64,000 nucleotides of DNA from Halobacillus salinus (GTDB lineage Bacteria > Bacillota > Bacilli > Bacillales > Halobacillaceae), in the NCBI RefSeq assembly GCF_004684905.1, contig NZ_SRJC01000001.1:1674001-1738000 (forward strand), read 5' to 3'. Below the pieces are notes generated by a model, which saw only the letters and a program-made list of their open reading frames with translations, was not told where the DNA came from and ran no database searches. How positions within the stretch are numbered: position 1 is the stretch's first letter; each line of letters opens with the position of its first letter. Positions 58,740 to 64,000 of the stretch are shown here, piece after piece. A program made the translations under genes and the position numbers.

Positions 58740-59828
58740 CTATGAAGATAGTGATTGACTAGCTTCAAAAAGTTTCCTAGCCAATTTCTCTCTTCTTGCA
58801 CCAAATTCAATATTATTAGCAGATAGATAAGATTTTATTTTATCAATGTTGCTCTCAGTAGAGACTAGCACATAACCTAAATAGTATATTGAAATCCCCC
58901 TGTGCAGGTACTTTTCATAATCATTTTCTTCCTCTTCAAATAACTGCTGTGCTATATGAATAATATTGCTTTGGTTTTCCGCCAGTAATTCATTTAAAGA
59001 GTTGACGTTTGTAATCCCAAGATGATTTAATTCCTCTAGCAAACTATTAAGATAAGAATCATTCGGGAATTCTATACCAGTACCACCCACTTCTGCAATT
59101 TTTTCATCTAAAGTTTCTACAAGAGCACTCTTTGCAATGTAAGATTTTAATGAAGCTTTATTCACGTCGATTTCAAAATTATTTTGTTCCATCTCCTCAT
59201 TAATCTTACTCTCTAATCTTTCCAAGTTAATTCTGATATTCTTAAACTCTTTGTCTGCTGTCTCAAGAAGACTAGCTACTCTCGAGAAGTCTCTCCTTAT
59301 TTCAAAAGGTGCTTCAATTTTGCTTTTATACCCTAAATCATGTTCAATTTCTGCCCAAGCATGTTGGAGAATTGATCTAATCTGAACTTCAGCCTTCAAG
59401 CTATTGAACTCTTGATACTCAACCAATTCCAAACGTTCTTCAGGTAAGTTCACAATATAATGCAAAGAAGCATATCCGAATGTGTCAGGGTTGGTTTTCT
59501 CTCTTTTATCAATAGAATTATGCCAATCAATATTGAATTCATCTTTAAAAATCTCAGCGACCTTATCAACGTCATCCTCAAAATATGTAATTATTCTAAC
59601 TCCTACAATATCTGTAACATCTTTTATTGATGTATATTTATTTCTATCCTCAATTTTTTTCTTGAAACTGTAGTAATCTTTCACTCTAGTATCTACACTG
59701 TGTACATAAATACCTTTGGTTTCTAAAAGTCGATCAATCAAATATTTCAAAGCATTTGAGTAGTTATCATATAATGATTCTTTGTCTGCAAATTCTGCTA
59801 GTAATCTATTAACTCTGTTCTTAGTCAA
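58740..59828 (-). CDS. RelA/SpoT-domain nucleotide pyrophosphokinase-like protein with C-terminal extension
   Basis: The 362-residue protein has a complete synthetase domain: RVKDYYSFKKKIEDRN, KDVTDIVGVRIITYF, FGYASLHYIVNLP, and EVQIRSILQHAWAEIEHDL with YKS. No hydrolase domain is present. A ~160-residue helical C-terminal extension follows (from about residue 200). Such architecture occurs in small alarmone synthetases including phage-defence toxins that make (p)ppGpp/ppApp or modify tRNA. TTG at 59828 overlaps the TGA of the xtrA fragment and uses its 3' GAGGGGGAAGA as SD. Confidence 0.85.
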   Translation of the reverse strand: MTKNRVNRLLAEFADKESLYDNYSNALKYLIDRLLETKGIYVHSVDTRVKDYYSFKKKIEDRNKYTSIKDVTDIVGVRIITYFEDDVDKVAEIFKDEFNIDWHNSIDKREKTNPDTFGYASLHYIVNLPEERLELVEYQEFNSLKAEVQIRSILQHAWAEIEHDLGYKSKIEAPFEIRRDFSRVASLLETADKEFKNIRINLERLESKINEEMEQNNFEIDVNKASLKSYIAKSALVETLDEKIAEVGGTGIEFPNDSYLNSLLEELNHLGITNVNSLNELLAENQSNIIHIAQQLFEEEENDYEKYLHRGISIYYLGYVLVSTESNIDKIKSYLSANNIEFGARREKLARKLFEASQSLSS

Positions 59829-59971
59829 AAATCTTCCCCCTCATCAAACTTAACCCTCTTCACCTTTCCCTGGTGCGTAATCACTTTCGTCTCCCCGTGA
59901 TTTGGTAAGCTGGTTATTTTTCCCTTACACTCGCAATATACGACACAGAACGGGGAACTTCCTCCCAAAAA
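59825..59971 (-). pseudogene. xtrA: Truncated second copy of xtrA
   Basis: The frame reads FCVVYCECKGKITSLPNHGE, then TKVITHQGKVKRVKFDEG, matching the intact xtrA at 61218 over its C-terminal ~40 residues. The first ~28 codons are missing; hairpin repeat R2 lies directly upstream instead. Confidence 0.8.
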
Positions 59972-59978
59972 CAAAAAA

Positions 59979-60038
59979 TGGATACAAAACCAAGAGTGTA
60001 ATTCGCTTAATTTGTGTCCTCCAGTGGGCTGTAGAACT
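59979..60038 (-). repeat. Hairpin repeat R2, copy of R1
   Basis: The stem GGATACA/TGTGTCC preserves R1 pairing by a G-U exchange; flanking bases CCTCCAGT and GGCTG(G)TAGAAC are conserved. It overlaps the stop codon of the upstream cargo gene. Confidence 0.75.
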
Positions 60039-60585
60039 ATCCATCTTTTTTAAATTTATCAATTTCAGTTCGAAGTTGTTTTATTTTATCTAAACTTTCC
60101 TTGAACTCTATCAAATATTTTGGCTTCTCGACATACTCCCCTCCAATATGAAAGAAATTAACATTAGCTTCCATGCAGCCTATTTCGTCCTCTAACTCTT
60201 CTACATTATCAAATATATCATCAGGTATAGATTGGTGTGGTATATTTAATATCTCTTTTCTAACTCTTTGTAATAGACTTGAAACAATAACGAGAAAAGG
60301 CTTTTTTTCTTTGTGTGACTCCCAACTTGAATACAACTGATCTAGTTGATCTATTACTAGCTCTAAGAGTTTGTTAACCCTTTTGTATTCTTTATGAAAT
60401 TCCCTTTTAGTTTTTTTACCCTCTTCACTTAGTTTTCTTTTAAATAACAAATAAGAACCTAATGAACCCAACCCCGCTCCTAGTGTTGCACCTAAGATAG
60501 TACCTATTATTGAAAACCAATCCTTTAGAGTTACACATTCAATCCCAGTACAAGATTTAACAATATTTACGTCTATTGGACTCAA
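60037..60585 (-). CDS. Single-pass membrane protein with helical cytoplasmic domain
   Basis: The 182-residue protein has one Gly-rich TM segment (IIGTILGATLGAGLGSLGSY) near residues 25-47 and a long charged helical C-terminal domain. TTG start behind GAGGAGGAAA. It lies 27 bp downstream of the other membrane gene of the same cargo unit. Function unknown; possibly a two-component defence or lysis-related module. Confidence 0.65.
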   Translation of the reverse strand: MSPIDVNIVKSCTGIECVTLKDWFSIIGTILGATLGAGLGSLGSYLLFKRKLSEEGKKTKREFHKEYKRVNKLLELVIDQLDQLYSSWESHKEKKPFLVIVSSLLQRVRKEILNIPHQSIPDDIFDNVEELEDEIGCMEANVNFFHIGGEYVEKPKYLIEFKESLDKIKQLRTEIDKFKKDG

Positions 60586-60612
60586 GAAATTTCCTCCTCA
60601 TATATCTATTTT

Positions 60613-61221
60613 TTAAAAATATTCGTTTTCTCTGGTCTCCTTCAACCCAAATCCTTCAAGTTTATTATTTTTATAAATTATTTTAATTAAAGTCTTGTAT
60701 TTAGACTTTGCTACATAACATTTCGCTATATAATCTTCCACCTGCTTAACAAGACGATCATAATCAGAATCAAGTTGAATTTTACACCTTTTCAACTCCT
60801 TCCTATTCACTTTCTTTTCTTGAGCACTCATCTCGACCATGGTAAGGTTCACTTCAAATTCTTGAAGCTTTATGTAGTTTTGGTGAAATATATTCAAGTC
60901 GTATAAAACTTCTTCTATACTCTCACGAACTCTATAAAGACCATATACATCTTTAGTGGATATTGAATTTATATCCATTTCACTTAGCAACTCTGAAATT
61001 AATCTAATATTTTTCATCCTAAATTCCATATTCCCTATTGCCACCTGTTTTTCCTCTTGTAACATTTTATCTAATAAAACCACTGTTCTCCTCATACTCT
61101 CGAACAAAAAGTATTTAACTTGCTTTGAGTGTTTGAATGCAATAATCCACTTAAAAGCTAGTCTCGCCATTATAGTTCCTAACGCACCTAGAGCAGCAGC
61201 AACAACTACATCTAAATTCAA
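60613..61221 (-). CDS. Single-pass membrane protein with coiled-coil-like domain
   Basis: The 202-residue protein begins with a TM segment (VVVAAALGALGTIMARLAF), followed by helical, basic cytoplasmic sequence (KLQEFEVNLTMVEMSAQEKK). Its TTG start overlaps the xtrA TGA in TTGA and uses the xtrA 3' GAGGGGGAAGA as SD, exactly as the RelA-like gene does in the second unit. Family not recognised. Confidence 0.65.
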   Translation of the reverse strand: MNLDVVVAAALGALGTIMARLAFKWIIAFKHSKQVKYFLFESMRRTVVLLDKMLQEEKQVAIGNMEFRMKNIRLISELLSEMDINSISTKDVYGLYRVRESIEEVLYDLNIFHQNYIKLQEFEVNLTMVEMSAQEKKVNRKELKRCKIQLDSDYDRLVKQVEDYIAKCYVAKSKYKTLIKIIYKNNKLEGFGLKETRENEYF

Positions 61222-61424
61222 GTTTCTTCCCCCTCATCAAACTTAACTCTTTTCACCTTACCTTGATGAGTAATGACTTTCGTCTCACCATGACCTGGCA
61301 GAAGTGTTACTTTTGCCTTCCCGCCACTATATACAACACATATCGCTCCATTCTCTTCTTGAACATCCACTTCTATGGAAATCTTTCCATTTTGTATTTC
61401 TATCGGCAGCTGATTCAATCGCAT
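61218..61424 (-). CDS. xtrA: PBSX-type phage protein XtrA
   Basis: The 68-residue protein MRLNQLPIEIQNGKISIEVD resembles the PBSX XtrA family, a small beta-rich protein encoded just before the late regulator in PBSX-like prophages. The 3' end encodes KFDEGEET, and its codons GAG GGG GAA double as an SD for the next gene. A -10-like TATAAT lies at 61446-61441. Confidence 0.75.
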   Translation of the reverse strand: MRLNQLPIEIQNGKISIEVDVQEENGAICVVYSGGKAKVTLLPGHGETKVITHQGKVKRVKFDEGEET

Positions 61425-61463
61425 AAAGCCATGCCCCCATATTATAATGGAATTACCACACTC

Positions 61464-61500
61464 AAAGTCGAGGGCTCTGCTCTCGGCTTTTTGTTTTCAC
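61464..61500 (+). terminator. Rightward terminator upstream of xtrA
   Basis: AAAGTCGAG pairs with CTCGGCTTT and is followed by TTGTTTT on the plus strand. No rightward gene is seen before it. Confidence 0.6.
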
Positions 61501-61522
61501 CTTAGATTTAGGAGCGTAGATT

Positions 61523-61702
61523 ATGAGCGATTACAAAGTCGGACACCCCCTCTCCAAAAGATGCAACAAATGTTTCCACCCCGAAGTAACAATCAACCAA
61601 ACCGTCCAGAAAGAATTCTCGGAAAAGATAGCTTACATCCTATGGTTGCAGTGCCCTGATTGCGGATTTAATGACACTGCATTACTACCAAAAGACGAAT
61701 AA
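61523..61702 (+). CDS. Small zinc-ribbon protein, 59 residues
   Basis: MSDYKVGHPLSKRCNKCFHP, with a second pair LQCPDCGFND: two CxxC knuckles 27 residues apart. TTAGGAGCG precedes the ATG. Likely a small metal-binding phage or host protein. Confidence 0.65.
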   Translation: MSDYKVGHPLSKRCNKCFHPEVTINQTVQKEFSEKIAYILWLQCPDCGFNDTALLPKDE

Positions 61703-61799
61703 ATTGCTTCATTAAAAGAGATAATAGCACAAGAGGCTAACCGATATATCACCTATTCGCAAAGACAATCATTGTCGGTTAAGTCATCCTCCATCCTTT

Positions 61800-61828
61800 C
61801 CAGCACTTGTGGAGCTGGTTTTTTATTT
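61800..61828 (+). terminator. Rightward terminator
   Basis: CCAGC pairs with GCTGG around a 9-nt loop, followed by T6. Confidence 0.65.
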
Positions 61829-61857
61829 CTAAATGCCACCCAGAGAGGCGCAACCTT

Positions 61858-61938
61858 ATGCATGGGCTGATTTTAACCGTTTTGTCTTACATTATGTTTG
61901 CAGCTTTATTTGCGTTGCATATGACTTACCTTAATTAA
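61858..61938 (+). CDS. Possible 26-residue transmembrane peptide
   Basis: MHGLILTVLSYIMFAALFAL forms one hydrophobic helix and the frame ends HMTYLN. GAGAGG lies 9 nt upstream. Too short to assign; toxin-like membrane peptides have this look. Confidence 0.35.
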   Translation: MHGLILTVLSYIMFAALFALHMTYLN

Positions 61939-62030
61939 TGCCCTTAACCAAATCTCTTCCTCCATTCCCATTATTTATTTTATCAGAATTTTTAGGTTAG
62001 TGTACAAAGTATTAAACCTAGAAACAAGGA

Positions 62031-62517
62031 ATGATTTGGTTGGATAAACTCTCTTTATATAGTTCACTTCCTGATGAAATACTCGGTGCTTTTTACTACT
62101 TGATCCTTAAGAAAATCAGTCCAGATGGTGATTCATCCTATCTTATTGAAGACTTGAAAACTTATTGAGCAAGAAGTTTTATTACTGCTTGAATTGTAGA
62201 GAAATTGAAAACTTAATTTCGAAGAAAGTGTTACTCGAAGTTATCGCTGATTATGAAGGTGTCGAACAGAGTGATTTAGATATTGCAGAATTTGATGAAA
62301 AGGAATTTAAAAGGAACCCATTGGTAAATTCATAGAAAGCAAACTTCATGATCAAAACAGAAGAGGAAATTACAGTGCTAAGTCCGGGACTATTACAGAT
62401 AAAGTGAACTTTTGCAAAAAAGTAATTGAACACACGAATATCTTTGAAGATTTGTCGGGTGAAGCTCAAGAAGTAACTAAAAAAATATATGGTTTTATTA
62501 AAGCCCATAATTCCTAA
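62031..62517 (+). pseudogene. Decayed gene of unknown family, at least two frameshifts
   Basis: Three consecutive frames read as one protein: WLDKLSLYSSLPDEILGAFY (62031 on), then KKFYYCLNCREIENLISKKV, then KFIESKLHDQNRRGNYSAKS down to a TAA at 62515-62517. The parts share no recognisable domain. Flanked by the accessory genes of the prophage end. Confidence 0.55.
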
Positions 62518-62576
62518 ATTACCTGAGTAATATTTGAAGCAAACATCTTCTAGATAGTTTTCGAGGGTCATAATAA

Positions 62577-62626
62577 AGAAACCTTAGATTAACGTATGGC
62601 TAACTAGCCTGGAATCTAAGGTTTCT
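62577..62626. terminator. Hairpin terminator
   Basis: A 14-bp perfect stem AGAAACCTTAGATT and its complement, 22-nt loop, lies just after the leftward membrane gene and after the decayed rightward gene. Confidence 0.75.
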
Positions 62627-62634
62627 AAACTACT

Positions 62635-63375
62635 TTATTTTATATTTTTACTTCTTTCTAATAAAGCCAAAATTGCTTTTTCCTGCATCTCAATCTTCTT
62701 TTCATCATTAGTTATTTGTTCAGTCAATTCAATCGCTAACATAGTATCCTGCATCTTTTCTAGTTTTCCATAGAAGTAATTTAATTGTTTTATACTTTTA
62801 TTATAAAGATGAAAGTACATCCCTCCAATTACTTCTAATAGTGCACCAACTGAGACTGAAATAACAGAGGAAGTAATATTGTCACCCATGTAAATAAACC
62901 ATACCCCAGCTAAAATTGTAATTAACCCCGCTATGATTGCGGTTAAACTAGCTGTAAAACTGCTTCTAGCTTGACTCTTATTAATGGTATAGTATTCTGT
63001 TGTTTGATTAAGGTTAATCTGAACTGTGTTAAATACATTATCTTCTGCACCTGACTCTACATGATTGAACTTTTTCTTTAGTTCTTCCCTCTCTTTCGAT
63101 AGGTGTTTCAACTCTATTTCAAAAGGATTTTTGATACTTACAGCTTCCTCTGAAAAACCAAGAATGGAAGATACCAAGAATAATAACGAAATCAATCCCA
63201 CAACTATACTTACCGCAATTAAATTCTCATCAAGATCCTTTATAATTAAAATCACTGCATCAGCTATTATAGTGCTTGCAGACAAGAGTAAAACACCTAT
63301 TCTTAGCTCCTTCCTCTTTCTAAGAGAATTTGCAAGCAGTTCGACTAACCCCGAAATTAATTCTCTAGCATGCAT
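62635..63375 (-). CDS. TRADD-N-associated two-transmembrane domain protein
   Basis: The 246-residue protein has two N-terminal TM segments (residues ~25-75), a charged helical linker, then the characteristic block QARSSFTASLTAIIAGLITI ... GGMYFHLYNKSIKQLNYFYG ... MLAIELTEQI. This matches the family called cyanobacterial TRADD-N-associated two-TM domain, predicted from biological-conflict gene clusters. ATG 63375 follows GAGGAG. It could be a membrane effector of a defence system; this is inference. Confidence 0.65.
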   Translation of the reverse strand: MHARELISGLVELLANSLRKRKELRIGVLLLSASTIIADAVILIIKDLDENLIAVSIVVGLISLLFLVSSILGFSEEAVSIKNPFEIELKHLSKEREELKKKFNHVESGAEDNVFNTVQINLNQTTEYYTINKSQARSSFTASLTAIIAGLITILAGVWFIYMGDNITSSVISVSVGALLEVIGGMYFHLYNKSIKQLNYFYGKLEKMQDTMLAIELTEQITNDEKKIEMQEKAILALLERSKNIK

Positions 63376-63528
63376 TCTTCTCCTCACCCTTTATCGATTA
63401 GTAATAAATGATTCTAACTAATTCACCAACCAACATGTTTAGGTTTAGGATTTGATCATTGTATTTGTATAAATAATAAAATTCCAAAAAATGGTTGGAG
63501 TAGTAGTTTCTTATAGTTCGCTAAAAAA

Positions 63529-63843
63529 TCATGCACTATTTTCTTCTTCTCTGGAAATTTTAATACTCTTAATGTTTGAGTGTGATTTTGCTATGTAGTA
63601 ACTAGTCTTTTGTAAATACCCTAGTGCTTCAGCTGCTGCAAATAACAATGTAGCCCAAAATCCACCTGTAAGTAGCGCTACTATTCCATAAATCCAAGAG
63701 TTAGGATCAGGTTCTGAATAATCACCAAACTCACTGTAGACTGTAGTCTCAGCGTTAAATAACATAATAGATATTATTACAGTCACCGGGATTATAGCCC
63801 AGGCTATATATTGCAAAGCTTTTTGTGTCTTCGATTCTACCAT
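63529..63843 (-). CDS. Two-TM small membrane protein
   Basis: The 104-residue protein has TM segments at about residues 12-29 and 50-75 (GIVALLTGGFWATLLFAAAE), and a basic C-terminus. AAGGGGGGGA precedes the ATG. It lies upstream of the TRADD-N-associated gene, 153 bp away, and may be co-expressed. The last 157 bp of the window are A+T-rich with no gene seen. Confidence 0.55.
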   Translation of the reverse strand: MVESKTQKALQYIAWAIIPVTVIISIMLFNAETTVYSEFGDYSEPDPNSWIYGIVALLTGGFWATLLFAAAEALGYLQKTSYYIAKSHSNIKSIKISREEENSA

Positions 63844-64000
63844 ACTTTATCCCCCCCTTAATATCAAAATCAAATTTTAACATTTTAAAAAAGATTAGTA
63901 AAGATAAACTATATATTAGAATTGTATCGTCGCTTCTTCATAAATGGGTACACAAATAGAATCAAATTACACTTCAACTTATCTAAAGATAATTAATTCG

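Overview
The window looks like a chromosome segment of a Gram-positive, endospore-forming Bacillaceae species. A salt-adapted genus close to Halobacillus or Pontibacillus is my guess. The support is gene content and style: AGGAGG-type ribosome binding sites with frequent TTG/GTG starts, a T-box leader, sigma-B-like promoters, a YjcZ-type small protein, a PBSX-like prophage remnant and a CPA1 Na+/H+ antiporter. No rRNA, tRNA, CRISPR array or intact insertion sequence was seen.

Layout. 1-8 kb: 3' end of glnA, an RsgA-type GTPase behind a leader peptide with two competing hairpins, a drug-type ABC exporter, a lipoprotein, a nitroreductase, a sirtuin and a CPA1 antiporter. 8-31 kb: a penicillin-acylase-family hydrolase, an aldo/keto reductase behind a sigma-B-type promoter, an fdhD-fdhA-DUF1641 formate dehydrogenase operon, an ArsR-DUF2087 regulator with a palindromic operator, ThiT, an Est30-like esterase, an SDR, YfkAB, ZupT, a SIMPL protein, an amine-oxidase-like flavoprotein, a zinc-ribbon membrane protein paired with a trypsin-like protease, a 3D-domain protein, a YeeE-type sulfur transporter and an ABC-F protein. 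31-41 kb: UvsE, an MBL hydrolase, an RNase H-like protein, then a sugar operon (binding protein, two permeases, LacI regulator, GH1 beta-glycosidase) whose promoter is flanked by two LacI-type palindromes, then dapF-yjbQ. 41-52 kb: the branched-chain amino acid cluster. ilvE has its own structured leader; a T-box precedes ilvB-ilvN-ilvC-leuA-leuB-leuC-leuD and an ilvA-like dehydratase. 52-55 kb: a DICT-domain protein, a RibU riboflavin transporter translationally coupled to a chemoreceptor, and small proteins.

56-64 kb is visibly more A+T-rich. It holds the packaging-control end of a PBSX-type prophage, in the order xtrA - xpf/arpU - terminase small - terminase large. The last three are broken by nonsense or frameshift changes. 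Between xtrA and xpf/arpU sit two cargo units. Each begins with a TTG start overlapping the TGA stop of an xtrA copy, whose 3' end supplies the ribosome binding site, and each ends at a copy of a ~60-bp hairpin repeat. One unit carries two single-pass membrane proteins; the other carries a RelA/SpoT-domain alarmone-synthetase-like protein. Beyond lies a protein with a TRADD-N-associated two-transmembrane domain. This arrangement, a reusable landing pad made from xtrA plus the hairpin repeat and loaded with probable phage-defence genes, is the most unusual system in the window. The rsgA leader is the second most interesting element.
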